From Pseudovibrio exalbescens (GTDB lineage Bacteria > Pseudomonadota > Alphaproteobacteria > Rhizobiales > Stappiaceae), in assembly GCF_028737195.1 (NCBI RefSeq), contig NZ_JAQZAJ010000007.1, positions 1-64,000 on the forward strand: 64,000 nt of DNA. The letters are read 5' to 3'. Position 1 is the first letter of the stretch. Every line of letters starts with the position of its first letter. Shown piece after piece: positions 7,836 to 16,947 of the stretch. Below the pieces are notes generated by a model. It was not told where the DNA came from. It worked only from the letters and a program-made list of their open reading frames with translations, and searched no databases. The position numbers and the translations under genes were made by a program.

Positions 7836-9233
7836 ATGAGCCGTCTGGTTGTCGTATCCAACAGAGTTGGTCCCCTAAAGGATAGCGGCAAGGCGGGCGG
7901 CTTAGCTGTAGCTCTCGTTGATACCCTGCGCAAAACCGGTGGCATCTGGTTTGGTTGGACAGGGCAAGTCTCTGAAGAGGGGACCTTCGGTTTGATGCGT
8001 GAAGAAAAGCACCGCAAGGTGCTCATGCAGCAAATCGACATGACCCAGCAGGACTATGACGAGTTCTACATCGGCTACGCGAACCGAACGCTGTGGCCGG
8101 TTCTTCACTATCGTCTTGATCTGGCGGAGTTTGACCGCCGCTATGAAGAAGGCTACCGGCGGGTGAACGAACGCTTCGCCGCCCGTCTGCGCCCCAGCAT
8201 CCAGCCGGGTGATGTTGTCTGGGTTCACGACTATCATTTCTTCGGCCTTGCAGCACAGTTGCGCGCCATGGATGTCGAGAACTCCATTGCATTTTTCTTG
8301 CACATCCCATTCCCGTCGCCGGAAATTCTGGCGGCGTTGCCGAATGCCGAATCCCTGGTGCGCCGCATGCTGGCCTATGATCTCATTGGGTTTCAGACGG
8401 AGCGCGATGCAGCCAACTTTCGACGCTTCGTGGTGGAAGAGCTACAGGGTGAAGACCTTGGGGAGGATCGTGTGTGTGCCGTGGGCCGCGAGGTTATTGC
8501 GCGTGCCTACCCAATTGGTATCGATGCGGAGGGGTTCTCACAGTATGTGCATTCGCAGGATGCGCGCCGTCATATGGCGCGTCTGGAAAAACTGCTGATC
8601 GGGCGGCAGCAGATTATCGGCGTAGACCGCATCGACTATTCCAAGGGGTTGCCGGAGCGCCTGAAAGCCTTCGAGCGATTGCTTGAGGATTACCCGGAGA
8701 ACCGCGGGCAAGTCAGCATGATGCAGGTGGCCCCTCCGTCTCGTTCAGAGGTGAACAGCTACGTCGATATTCGCATGGAGCTGGAGCATTTGACCGGCCA
8801 CATCAATGGCCGGTTTGCTGACCTGGATTGGACGCCAATCCGCTTTCTGACGCGGTCATTCAACCGGAAGGCCTTGGCTGGTATTTATCGTGGCAGCATG
8901 GTGGGGCTGGTGACACCGCTTCGGGATGGCATGAATCTCGTGGCCAAAGAATATGTGGCTGCGCAGCGTCCGGAAGATCCGGGTGTCTTGGTGCTCTCCC
9001 GCTTTGCAGGGGCCGCTGAGCGCATGAAGGAAGCACTGATCGTGAACCCGCACTCTGCGGAAGAGGTGGCGGCAGCGCTGCAAACAGCGCTTACCATGCC
9101 GATGGAAGAGCGACGGGAACGGTGGGAGGCCATGTATGAGCGCATCTGCAAAGAAGATGCACATACCTGGGCTGATACCATTTTGAAGGATTTGCAGCGG
9201 GAGTTTGCCTCCTACGCGAAGAAGGCAAGTTAA
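7836..9233 (+). CDS. otsA: Trehalose-6-phosphate synthase
   Basis: This 465-residue GT20 glycosyltransferase joins UDP-glucose (or another NDP-glucose) to glucose 6-phosphate. The N-terminal VVSNRVGP and KAGGLAVAL loop, the VHDYHF motif near residue 130, GVDRIDYSKGLPERLKAF near 263, and LVTPLRDGMNLVAKEY near 365 are all intact. A GGAGGAAG Shine-Dalgarno precedes the ATG. It follows the GH15 gene by 38 bases and is closed by a strong hairpin terminator, so otsB, GH15 and otsA appear to form one transcript. Confidence 0.95.
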   Translation: MSRLVVVSNRVGPLKDSGKAGGLAVALVDTLRKTGGIWFGWTGQVSEEGTFGLMREEKHRKVLMQQIDMTQQDYDEFYIGYANRTLWPVLHYRLDLAEFDRRYEEGYRRVNERFAARLRPSIQPGDVVWVHDYHFFGLAAQLRAMDVENSIAFFLHIPFPSPEILAALPNAESLVRRMLAYDLIGFQTERDAANFRRFVVEELQGEDLGEDRVCAVGREVIARAYPIGIDAEGFSQYVHSQDARRHMARLEKLLIGRQQIIGVDRIDYSKGLPERLKAFERLLEDYPENRGQVSMMQVAPPSRSEVNSYVDIRMELEHLTGHINGRFADLDWTPIRFLTRSFNRKALAGIYRGSMVGLVTPLRDGMNLVAKEYVAAQRPEDPGVLVLSRFAGAAERMKEALIVNPHSAEEVAAALQTALTMPMEERRERWEAMYERICKEDAHTWADTILKDLQREFASYAKKAS

Positions 9234-9234
9234 C

Positions 9235-9268
9235 TAAAAAACGGCGGGTTTCGCACCCGCCGTCTTTT
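9235..9268. terminator. Bidirectional terminator between otsA and hpd
   Basis: ACGGCGGGT (9241-9249) pairs with ACCCGCCGT (9255-9263). A run of A precedes it and CTTTT follows, so it can serve both convergent genes. Confidence 0.85.
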
Positions 9269-9287
9269 GTTGGGACACAACAATCTC

Positions 9288-10400
9288 CTATTGAGCGGCG
9301 TCAGTGTTCAAGACGCCGCGCCGGATCTGGTCTTCTTCAATGCTCTCAAACAATGCACGGAAGTTACCCTCTCCGAAGCCTTCATCGCCTTTGCGTTGAA
9401 TGAACTCAAAAAAGATTGGCCCGATGACTGTCTTGGAGAAGATCTGCAACAAGATCTTGGTCATGCCGCCGTCAATAACGCCTTCGCCATCAATCAGGAT
9501 GCCGTGCTTTTTCATCCGTTCAATTGGCTCGTCGTGACCCTTTACGCGCTCATGGCTGCGTTCGTAATAGGTGTCTGGCGGGCCCGGCATGAACCGCAAG
9601 CCATTGTCGGCCAGCTTATCGGTGGAGCCGTAGATTTCGTCACTGCCAACGGCGATGTGCTGAATGCCTTCGCCCTTGTACTTCTTCAAGTACTCTTCAA
9701 TCTGGCTGGTGTCGTCCTTGGACTCGTTCAGTGGAATCCGGATCTTGCCGCAAGGAGAGGTGATCGCGCGGCTGACAAGGCCCGTGATGCGACCGTCGAT
9801 GTCGAAGAAGTGGATTTGCTTGAAGCTGAACAGGTCACGGTAGAAATCCCACCACTTGTCCATGTTGCCGCGATACACGTTGTGTGTCAGGTGATCGAGG
9901 TAGTAAAAGCCAACGCCCTGCGGTTTTGGGTCGACCTCGTCAATCCAATCGAACTCCGCCGCATAAGCTGAGCCGTTGTCGCCATACTTGTCGATGAAGT
10001 AGAGCAGCGAACCGCCAATCCCGACAATAGCGGGTGCGTCGAGGGTCTTGTCTGACCCTTCATAAGGTTCTGCACCTTTGGCGACGGCATGGTCAAAAGC
10101 GTGCTTTGCATCAACGACGCGCCACGCCATGGACGGCGCGCATGGGCCGTGAGCCTCCACAAACCGGCTGGCAAAGCTGTTTGGTTCTGCGTTCAGGATG
10201 TAGTTGATGTCGCCCTGACGGTAGACGGTGATGTCCTTGGTCCGGTGTTTTGCAACGGGCGTGTAGCCCATCTTGCGGAACAGCACATCCAGTTTCTCCG
10301 GCTCCGGATGTGAGAACTCTACAAACTCAAAGCCGTCGGTTCCTGCAGGGTTTTCCTCGGAAATCCGGGCTGGGGGAGCGTCGTGCGGAAATGGTCCCAT
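9288..10400 (-). CDS. hppD: 4-hydroxyphenylpyruvate dioxygenase
   Basis: This 370-residue non-haem iron dioxygenase converts 4-hydroxyphenylpyruvate to homogentisate in tyrosine catabolism. It has two vicinal-oxygen-chelate domains. Iron ligands are visible in LDHLTHNVYRG, in IQHIAVGSDEIY and in the C-terminal FFEFIQRKGDEGFGEGNF (final Glu). I placed the start at the ATG at 10400 (MGPFPHDAPP), preceded by AAGGAGAC. The open frame extends further upstream but without family similarity. A divergent Lrp/AsnC regulator starts 120 bases away and may control it. Confidence 0.95.
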   Translation of the reverse strand: MGPFPHDAPPARISEENPAGTDGFEFVEFSHPEPEKLDVLFRKMGYTPVAKHRTKDITVYRQGDINYILNAEPNSFASRFVEAHGPCAPSMAWRVVDAKHAFDHAVAKGAEPYEGSDKTLDAPAIVGIGGSLLYFIDKYGDNGSAYAAEFDWIDEVDPKPQGVGFYYLDHLTHNVYRGNMDKWWDFYRDLFSFKQIHFFDIDGRITGLVSRAITSPCGKIRIPLNESKDDTSQIEEYLKKYKGEGIQHIAVGSDEIYGSTDKLADNGLRFMPGPPDTYYERSHERVKGHDEPIERMKKHGILIDGEGVIDGGMTKILLQIFSKTVIGPIFFEFIQRKGDEGFGEGNFRALFESIEEDQIRRGVLNTDAAQ

Positions 10401-10520
10401 GGAAGTCTCCTTGTCTGTTCTATTACGTATGAGTATGTGAAATATCTGTTGCGACGTCCTTGCGTTTTTGCGTATGTAAGCGCCAATGAATGCACGAAAT
10501 GTGCGCTTGGGAGGGAAGCA

Positions 10521-11000
10521 ATGGCATCTACCGTCGATCTGGACCCGTTCGACTTGAAAATTCTTGCAAGTCTTCAAGAGGACGCGTCACGCACCAATCA
10601 GGAAATCGGTACCCTGATCCACCTCAGTGCCTCGCAGGTCTCGCGCCGACGGCAAAGGTTGGAGACTGCCGGTGTAATCCGTCGCTACCGAGCGGATCTA
10701 TCACCGGATCATCTGGGATTTGGGGTGATTGCGTTTGTGGGCGTTACGTTGGACACGCACAACAACGAGAACTCTGTCAGGTTTCACGAGCTCACCCGGT
10801 CGCTAGATTGTGTGCAGGAGGCCTACACCATGACGGGGGACATGGACTACCTGTTGAAGGTGTGCGTGCCCGATCTGAAAGGCCTCTCAAAGTTCATCAA
10901 CAATGACTTGCTTCCGCATCAGGCCGTCGAGAATGTGCGCAGCTCGATTGCAATGGAAACCATCAAGGATGAGAACCAGTTGCCTCTTGGCAAAGTGTAA
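10521..11000 (+). CDS. Lrp/AsnC family transcriptional regulator
   Basis: This 159-residue feast/famine regulator has an N-terminal winged helix (LDPFDLKILASLQEDASRTN to about residue 55) and a C-terminal RAM ligand-binding domain (about 70-145, with TGDMDYLLKV). The ATG at 10521 is chosen because GGGAGGGAAG lies just before it. Upstream in-frame starts lack this. It is divergent from hpd, so control of tyrosine or phenylalanine catabolism by an aromatic amino acid is a reasonable inference. Confidence 0.9.
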   Translation: MASTVDLDPFDLKILASLQEDASRTNQEIGTLIHLSASQVSRRRQRLETAGVIRRYRADLSPDHLGFGVIAFVGVTLDTHNNENSVRFHELTRSLDCVQEAYTMTGDMDYLLKVCVPDLKGLSKFINNDLLPHQAVENVRSSIAMETIKDENQLPLGKV

Positions 11001-11072
11001 CAATGCCTTGTTTCTGCGGATCTGGTTCCCATTTCTGTATCATGAGAGTTTCTAAAGAGGTCAGGTGAGCAG

Positions 11073-11840
11073 ATGTTTGATCCAAAGCAGCTTGTTGATC
11101 AGTTTCTGGGTTCAGGCGCACTCGGTGGCGGACAGAACGCACAAAGTGGCGGTGCTGGCGGTGCCATGCAGCAGGGCCAAAACTATTTGAAAAATAATGC
11201 AGGTGGCCTTGCCGGTGGAGCGCTTGCAGGCGGTCTTGCAGGTTTGTTGCTTGGCTCAAAGAAGGGCCGCAAGCTGGGCAAGAAGGCTGTTACCTATGGC
11301 GGTCTCGCGCTGGTGGGCGGGCTTGCTTACAAGGCCTACACCAACTGGCAGAGCAATCAGGGCACATCGCAAGGCGGCCCAGCCCCAACACCGCCAAGCG
11401 CGGGCCCGAGCTCTGCTGGCAATGCAGCCGCGCTGCCAGACCTTTCTGGCACGTCTTTTGAGCCAGCAGCCGCACCGGGCGGCGAAAACCAGATGGCGCT
11501 CAACGTTCTGATTGCGATGATCCAGGCCGCCAAGGCAGACGGTCATGTGGATGCGCAAGAGCAAGCACACATCTTCGAACAGATCGATCGCCTCGGTCTG
11601 GGTATGGAAGAAAAAGCCTTCATCATGGATGAACTGCGTGCGCCGCTCGACATCGACAAGGTGGTGAATGCGGCAACAACGCCTGAACTCGCCATGGAGC
11701 TTTACACGGCTTCGCGCTTGACCATCGAACCAGACCATCCGGCAGAGCAGGCCTACCTGCAAATGCTGGCAGCACGTTTGGGTCTTGAGCCAGCATTAAC
11801 CGCAGAGCTTGAGAAAGCCGTGGTGGAAGCGCAGAGTTAA
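11073..11840 (+). CDS. DUF533 / TerB-like protein (YebE family)
   Basis: This 255-residue protein has a glycine-rich N-terminal half (residues 1-90) with a hydrophobic GGLAGGALAGGLAGLLLG segment and a second AVTYGGLALVGGLAYKAY segment, then a Pro/Ala/Ser linker. The C-terminal helical domain (about 145-250) contains the TerB-like pattern AKADGHVDAQEQAHIFEQI, which carries potential acidic metal ligands. This matches DUF533 inner-membrane proteins. The function is not established. Confidence 0.75.
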   Translation: MFDPKQLVDQFLGSGALGGGQNAQSGGAGGAMQQGQNYLKNNAGGLAGGALAGGLAGLLLGSKKGRKLGKKAVTYGGLALVGGLAYKAYTNWQSNQGTSQGGPAPTPPSAGPSSAGNAAALPDLSGTSFEPAAAPGGENQMALNVLIAMIQAAKADGHVDAQEQAHIFEQIDRLGLGMEEKAFIMDELRAPLDIDKVVNAATTPELAMELYTASRLTIEPDHPAEQAYLQMLAARLGLEPALTAELEKAVVEAQS

Positions 11841-11916
11841 TCCTCGTTCCACTCGCATATCGGGTGGTTGAGGCGGATCTTTGGACATAGGTTGCCCCCT
11901 ACACGAGGAGGGACCT

Positions 11917-12384
11917 ATGTCTTTTGTTATTACCGGATTGAATTCCGAAGAGTTTTCCGAGTTGAACGGGTTGGGTGCAGAGGCACTTGCTGCCCGCAAC
12001 GTGGTGGTTTACGAGGCCGATGCCAAACCCGGCTTTCCTTGTCGGGTCTCCTTGGCTGATGCGGAAGTGGGTGAACGGGTGTTCTTGCTGAACTATACCT
12101 ATCAGCCGCACGAAACACCCTATCGAGCTTCTCACGCGATTTTCGTGCGGGAGAATGCGCCTGAGGCGCCGCCGTACATAGGCACCATCCCCCTGTCTCT
12201 TTCGTCTCGTCTGTTGTCCCTGCGCGGCTTCGACAAGGCACACATGATGATCGAAGCGGACATCGCTGAGGGGGAAGAAGTGAAACCAATGCTTGAGCGG
12301 TTCTTCGCCAACCCCGAAGTTAACTATGTTCAGCTTCACTACGCACGGCGTGGCTGTTTTGCGGCGGCTGCCCATCGCGCCTGA
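11917..12384 (+). CDS. DUF1203 family protein
   Basis: This 155-residue protein belongs to DUF1203. Typical family features seen are an opening ITGL segment, the DAKPGFPCRVSLADAEVGE block (about 37-55), LLNYTYQPHETPYRASHAIFV (in parts, about 58-80) and a C-terminal VNYVQLHYARRGCFA. No catalytic role is known to me. The start at 11917 follows a GAGGAGGGA ribosome binding site. The earlier in-frame codon at 11881 has none. A strong terminator follows. Confidence 0.8.
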   Translation: MSFVITGLNSEEFSELNGLGAEALAARNVVVYEADAKPGFPCRVSLADAEVGERVFLLNYTYQPHETPYRASHAIFVRENAPEAPPYIGTIPLSLSSRLLSLRGFDKAHMMIEADIAEGEEVKPMLERFFANPEVNYVQLHYARRGCFAAAAHRA

Positions 12385-12410
12385 CGCGCCTTAATGAATT
12401 TGTCGATTTC

Positions 12411-12450
12411 AAAGCCTGCCCTTGGAGCGTCCATTGGGCAGGCTTTTTTG
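12411..12450 (+). terminator. Rho-independent terminator after the DUF1203 gene
   Basis: AAAGCCTGCCC (12411-12421) pairs with GGGCAGGCTTT (12436-12446), followed by further T residues. Confidence 0.88.
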
Positions 12451-12543
12451 TCTTTTGACCCATTGGAAGACGAACCATTTAGGACATATGGTAGTAAGCA
12501 TCGGAGCTTGTAAACAAATCCCGTGCCGTGGAAGAGGTGAGCG

Positions 12544-13308
12544 ATGCTGAGCGTGCTGCGCGCAGTGATGGTTGTGTTTGTGCTGTTTGTTTTTGCCGGG
12601 GCTGTTCAGGCAAAGGCTGTGCTGGTTATGGCGGCAGCCAGTTTGAAGAATGTGCTGGAAGACGCTGGCGAGGCATTTACAGACGCGTCTGACACTGAGC
12701 TGGTGTTTTCGTTTGCGGGCTCGGCCAGTGTTGCAAGGCAGGTGGAGCAGGGGGCTCCTGCGGATATCGTGGTGCTGGCCGACATTGATTGGATGGCTTA
12801 CCTTGCATCACACAAAGCCATTGATGTTCAAAGCACCGTGACTTTGGCCTCCAACTCTCTGGTTATTGTTGCCCCATCCTACGCTGCGGAGCCGCTACCT
12901 CTGACAGATGAGGCCTTGCGGGCACGTTTGATGGACGGCCGTCTTGCGATTGCTGAACCTGAAAACGTACCGGCTGGGCGCTATGGGAAGCAGGCTCTCG
13001 AAAGCCTCGGGCTGTGGGAGGTTGTTCAGGAACACTTGGCACCTATGGAGCATGTGCGTGTCACCCTTGCTGCGGTTGCGCGCGGCGAAGTTCCTCTCGG
13101 ACTTGTTTATGCAACCGATGCCAAGATTGAAGAGCGCGTTGCGGTGGTCTCAAAGATTCCCAAGGACTCGCATGCGCCGGTTGCAATCTCCGGTGCGCTC
13201 ACGCAGGACGCCAGTGATCCGGCGCGGGCGTTCTTCAGCTTTCTGCAAAGCCCTGAAGGGCGGGCGGTGTTTGCACGCCATGGCTTTAAGGTAAGCGGTC
13301 GTGACTGA
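12544..13308 (+). CDS. modA: Molybdate ABC transporter substrate-binding protein
   Basis: This 254-residue periplasmic protein has a clear Sec signal peptide (about 1-23, cleavage near VQA|KA). The mature part begins VLVMAAASLKNVLEDAGEAF, the ModA opening that places a Ser in the oxyanion site, and continues with FSFAGSASVARQVEQGAPADIV. It is the first gene of modABC, and its stop lies inside the start of modB. An imperfect ACCAT...ATGGT repeat at 12474-12492 upstream might be an operator, but it is not a classical ModE site. Confidence 0.92.
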   Translation: MLSVLRAVMVVFVLFVFAGAVQAKAVLVMAAASLKNVLEDAGEAFTDASDTELVFSFAGSASVARQVEQGAPADIVVLADIDWMAYLASHKAIDVQSTVTLASNSLVIVAPSYAAEPLPLTDEALRARLMDGRLAIAEPENVPAGRYGKQALESLGLWEVVQEHLAPMEHVRVTLAAVARGEVPLGLVYATDAKIEERVAVVSKIPKDSHAPVAISGALTQDASDPARAFFSFLQSPEGRAVFARHGFKVSGRD

Positions 13309-14002
13309 CGTTCTCAGCAATGCTGAGTGGAGCGCACTTGTGCTTTCTTTACAGGTGGCGGGCACTGCCATGGCCTTTGGGGTGCCACTTGCGGTTTTTC
13401 TGGCCTACGCTCTGTCCCGCTGGAACTTTCCCGGAAAGCTCATCCTTAATGTTCTGATCTATCTGCCATTGGTGCTGCCGCCGGTTGTGACCGGCTATGT
13501 GCTGCTGCTTGGGTTCGGGCGCACCGGCCCGCTTGGTCAGTTCTTTTCTGAGTCGCTCGGGGTTGGTTTTGCCTTTCAATGGACCGGCGCTGCCCTTGCT
13601 GCCGGCGTGATGGCCTTTCCCCTGTTGCTGCGCCCCATCAAGTTGGCGTTCGACGCCGCAGATCCCCTGTTGGAAGAAGCGGCGCGCTCTTTGGGTACAT
13701 CTCGGCTGAAGACCTTTGCCATCGTCACGCTGCCGCTGGCACTTCCCGGCATTTTGGGCGGGACCATTCTCGGCTTTGCCAAGGCCATGGGAGAGTTCGG
13801 AGCAACGATTACTTTTGTGTCCAACATTCCGGGCGAGACGCGCACCTTGTCCCTGGCGCTTTATACCGAGCTGCAAAGTGTGGACGGCGACGCGGCCGTG
13901 TTGCGCCTCGCTGCGATCTCGCTGCTGATCTCTTTCGTTGCGCTGGGCCTTTCCGAACTCTTGGCGCGCTCCATCGAAGCGCGGGTCAGGGGGCGGGCAT
14001 GA
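13301..14002 (+). CDS. modB: Molybdate ABC transporter permease
   Basis: This 233-residue inner-membrane permease has about five helices. The EAA-type loop near residue 125-145 reads LLEEAARSLGTSRLKTFAIV, followed by LPLALPGILGGTILGFAKAMGEFGATI in sections, the ModB hallmark. It starts with GTG at 13301, overlapping modA by eight bases. Its stop overlaps modC (ATGA), indicating tight translational coupling. Confidence 0.92.
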   Translation: MTDVLSNAEWSALVLSLQVAGTAMAFGVPLAVFLAYALSRWNFPGKLILNVLIYLPLVLPPVVTGYVLLLGFGRTGPLGQFFSESLGVGFAFQWTGAALAAGVMAFPLLLRPIKLAFDAADPLLEEAARSLGTSRLKTFAIVTLPLALPGILGGTILGFAKAMGEFGATITFVSNIPGETRTLSLALYTELQSVDGDAAVLRLAAISLLISFVALGLSELLARSIEARVRGRA

Positions 14003-15087
14003 TCCACGTGAATGTCAAAGGGCAGGCCGACACGTTTCAAACGGAAATCGCGTTTGATAGCGGTGGCCCGGTGACCGCTGTTTTCGGTCCGTCAGGCTGC
14101 GGCAAGACAACGTTGATCCGCATGATATGCGGGCTGCACGCCCCTGAGAACGGGCGCATTGCCATAGGCAACACAGTGCTGTTTGACAGTGTAGCCGGTG
14201 TCAATTTGCCCGCTCACAAGCGCGACCTTGGCGTCGTGTTTCAGGAGGCGCGGTTGTTCCCGCACATGAACGTCGCCAGCAACCTGCGCTATGGGGTGTG
14301 GGCCGGGGGGCGCAAAGGCTCTTTGTCCTTTGCTCACGTCGTGGAGTTGTTGGGGCTGGCGCCTTTGCTCAAGCGGCGCACCGCAAACCTTTCAGGGGGC
14401 GAGAAGCAGCGTGTTGCCATTGGGCGGGCCCTGCTGGCTGGGCCAAAGCTGCTTATCATGGACGAGCCGCTGGCTTCATTGGACGCGGCTCGCAAAGCAG
14501 AGATCCTGCCGTTTCTGTTGGCGCTGAAAGAGCGCATCGGCATTCCCATGCTCTATGTTTCTCACGCGCTTGGAGAGATCGAGCAGATCGCCGATGACAT
14601 GGTGATACTGAACGCCGGAAAGGTAACGGCTGCCGGCCCAGTAGCCGAACTTGTGAACCGTCTTGATGTGCCAGGTCTGTCTGAGGGACCGGATGCAGGT
14701 TCTCTTGTGCTCGGGCTGGTCGTGAAGCATGACGCGGAGTGGGGTGTCACGCATGTGGCCGTGGAAGGTCAGGAGCTGCTGGTGCCGCTCAGTCGGGCTG
14801 TCGTTCAATCTCAGGTGCGATTGCACATTCGGGCCAAGGACGTGATCCTCGCAAGGCAGCGCCCAGTTGGAATTTCGCTTCGCAATGTTGTTGGTGCAAC
14901 GGTTGAGCGGTTGAGTGCTCCATCCGGTCCTTTTGTGGAAGTGTTGTGCCGTGTGGGGGCGCAGTTCATCCGCGCCCGGATTACTCGGCTGGCCGCTGCC
15001 GATCTTCAACTCAAAGAAGGGATGCCCCTCTACCTATTGGTTAAGAGTGTGGCACTTGATCAGCCGCTTCCTGCTGTCGCAGACTGA
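13999..15087 (+). CDS. modC: Molybdate ABC transporter ATPase
   Basis: This 362-residue ATPase has Walker A GPSGCGKTT near residue 31, signature LSGGEKQRVAIGRALL near 133, and Walker B LLIMDEPLASLD near 154. A C-terminal molybdate-binding (TOBE/MOP) domain occupies about residues 290-355, with the VGATVERLSAPSGPFVEVLC segment. The ATG at 13999 overlaps the modB stop. The reading frame is open far upstream, but that part is a shadow of modB. Confidence 0.93.
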   Translation: MIHVNVKGQADTFQTEIAFDSGGPVTAVFGPSGCGKTTLIRMICGLHAPENGRIAIGNTVLFDSVAGVNLPAHKRDLGVVFQEARLFPHMNVASNLRYGVWAGGRKGSLSFAHVVELLGLAPLLKRRTANLSGGEKQRVAIGRALLAGPKLLIMDEPLASLDAARKAEILPFLLALKERIGIPMLYVSHALGEIEQIADDMVILNAGKVTAAGPVAELVNRLDVPGLSEGPDAGSLVLGLVVKHDAEWGVTHVAVEGQELLVPLSRAVVQSQVRLHIRAKDVILARQRPVGISLRNVVGATVERLSAPSGPFVEVLCRVGAQFIRARITRLAAADLQLKEGMPLYLLVKSVALDQPLPAVAD

Positions 15088-15104
15088 CACTTCTGCGATT
15101 TGGC

Positions 15105-15129
15105 AAGGAGGACGACCATTAGCGGCATG
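15105..15129 (+). promoter_or_regulatory. dctB ribosome binding site with a possible ATT start
   Basis: AAGGAGG (15105-15111) is spaced six bases from an in-frame ATT (15118) but fifteen from the first ATG (15127). Either a rare ATT start or a poorly spaced ATG start is used. Confidence 0.45.
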
Positions 15130-16944
15130 TGGGGCCTTTGGCCCTTGACCCCAAGCAGAACCGAAAATGATGGCATCGTTGGCCTTGTGGCTGTGGTGCT
15201 GATCCTGTTTGTGATCGGCGCTGCGTGGGGCACTATGCGGGTGAGTGAGCGTCTCTACTTCGAGGAGGTCAAGACCCGCGCCGAGGCCACACTTGCGGTG
15301 CAATCGGCTACGCTTGAGCGGCACCTGGATAAATACCGCTTGCTTCCCGCTCTGTTGGCGCGGCGGGCGGACATGATCGAAATGATTGCTACGCGAAACG
15401 CTGAAGACGGTGCCTCTGAAATGAAGGCCGTTGCTGGTATGTCCGGCGCGCGAGAAGCGTGGTTGCTCGATCATGGGGGAAATCTGATTGCTTCCAACTT
15501 GGCACTTCCTGTGGCGCAGCAAACGGTGAACCGGGCAGAGGTGCGCTCTGCCATCGCCATGGCGCGTGATGGGCGCTTGGGCCGTGCTCTCTTGACATCC
15601 GGGGATGGGTTGTCGGCCAGCTATCTGTTTGTTTCTGCAGCGCGTTATGATCATCATCTTGTGGGCTTTATCGGCGTGCGGGTTGAGCTGGCGGAAGTGG
15701 AACAGTCGTGGGCGCTCAGCACCGCAGGGCTGCTGGCGGTTGATGCCCAGGGCCGTGTGGTTGCCAGCAATGTACCTGATTGGCGCAACTTGCCGCTGCG
15801 CGCCGCACGGGATTGGTATGAGGATGAGGGGGATCCCATTCGCGTTCTTCAGCGCGAAGAGACCATTGACGGAAACTCGCTTGTGCGCTTGCCAACACCG
15901 TTTTCGACCGAACCGTTCTTGATGATCAAACAGGACCTGCCTGTGCTGGGATGGCGCGTTGCTGTGTTCTACGACATGTCCAGTGTGCGTGAGCAAGCGA
16001 TGAGAGCCACCATTGTGGCTGTGCTTTTGTGTGTCGTTGCTGCGGGAATGATCTGGATTGCCCTTGACCGCCGCCGCCGGTTGCTTGCCCGCCACGAAGA
16101 ACAGCGCGCAAATGCCGAGCAGTTGGAGGTGCGTGTCCGCGAGCGGACCCGCGAACTCTCGGAGGCCAATGCGCGACTTGCTGCTGAGATCGTCGAGCGC
16201 GAAGCGGCGGAACGTGAGTTGCAACAGGCACAGGCCGGTCTGGTTCAGTCGGCCAAGTTGGCCACACTGGGAGAGATGTCGGCCGCGCTCTCTCATGAAT
16301 TCAATCAGCCTCTTGGTGCCATCCAAATGCATGCAGACAACGCCCGAACCTTGATCAGCTCTGACAAGGCTGACAAGGCGCTGGGCAATCTCGACAAGAT
16401 CGTTGCCATGGTCAAACGCATGGCTGCGATCAGCCAGACCCTGAAGGGGTTTACGCGAAAAGCTGGAACAACCATCGAACGGGTCGCGGTTGCGCCGATC
16501 CTTGATGAAGTGCTGATGCTCTCCGGGCATCGCTGCAAGCTGATGGGCGTGGCGCTGGAAGTGGACAAAGGCCCTGCAGGCCTGTTGGTTCAGGGCGGAC
16601 AGGTTCGCCTTGCTCAAGTGCTGATGAACCTCATCGGCAATGCACTGGATGCCATGAAGGACGCGCCACAGCCACGGCTGCGCCTGCAGGTTTTGGAGCA
16701 AGAGGGGCTGGTACAGATACGGGTGGAAGACAATGGTCCGGGCATCGACCCAGAGGTTGCCAAGCAGATTTTTGATCCATTTTTCACCACCAAGGATGTC
16801 GGGCAGGGGCTGGGGCTTGGCCTTTCCATTGCCTACAAGATCATGAGAGATGTTGGCGGTACGTTGAGCTATGAGCCTTCGTCTTTGGGGGGCGCATGTT
16901 TTATCATGAGTTTGCAGCTCGCCGACGCAACGATGGAAGCCTGA
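15127..16944 (+). CDS. dctB: C4-dicarboxylate sensor histidine kinase
   Basis: This roughly 605-residue membrane kinase of the DctB type has one N-terminal helix (about 17-38), a periplasmic sensor region (about 40-285) of the PDC/Cache kind, a second helix (about 295-317), a coiled coil (about 325-375), a phospho-acceptor H-box with HEFNQPLGAIQMHADNA, and a HATPase domain with N-box LMNLIGNALDAM and G-boxes DNGPGIDP and GLGLGLSIAYKI. It lies 30-40 bases after modC and three bases before dctD. It probably senses succinate, fumarate or malate and phosphorylates DctD. Confidence 0.88.
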   Translation: MWGLWPLTPSRTENDGIVGLVAVVLILFVIGAAWGTMRVSERLYFEEVKTRAEATLAVQSATLERHLDKYRLLPALLARRADMIEMIATRNAEDGASEMKAVAGMSGAREAWLLDHGGNLIASNLALPVAQQTVNRAEVRSAIAMARDGRLGRALLTSGDGLSASYLFVSAARYDHHLVGFIGVRVELAEVEQSWALSTAGLLAVDAQGRVVASNVPDWRNLPLRAARDWYEDEGDPIRVLQREETIDGNSLVRLPTPFSTEPFLMIKQDLPVLGWRVAVFYDMSSVREQAMRATIVAVLLCVVAAGMIWIALDRRRRLLARHEEQRANAEQLEVRVRERTRELSEANARLAAEIVEREAAERELQQAQAGLVQSAKLATLGEMSAALSHEFNQPLGAIQMHADNARTLISSDKADKALGNLDKIVAMVKRMAAISQTLKGFTRKAGTTIERVAVAPILDEVLMLSGHRCKLMGVALEVDKGPAGLLVQGGQVRLAQVLMNLIGNALDAMKDAPQPRLRLQVLEQEGLVQIRVEDNGPGIDPEVAKQIFDPFFTTKDVGQGLGLGLSIAYKIMRDVGGTLSYEPSSLGGACFIMSLQLADATMEA

Positions 16945-16947
16945 GGA

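Noticed and set aside
13579-13998. Extension of the modC frame upstream of 13999
   Set aside because: It is the shadow of modB. The ABC domain begins at 13999 with an ATGA overlap.
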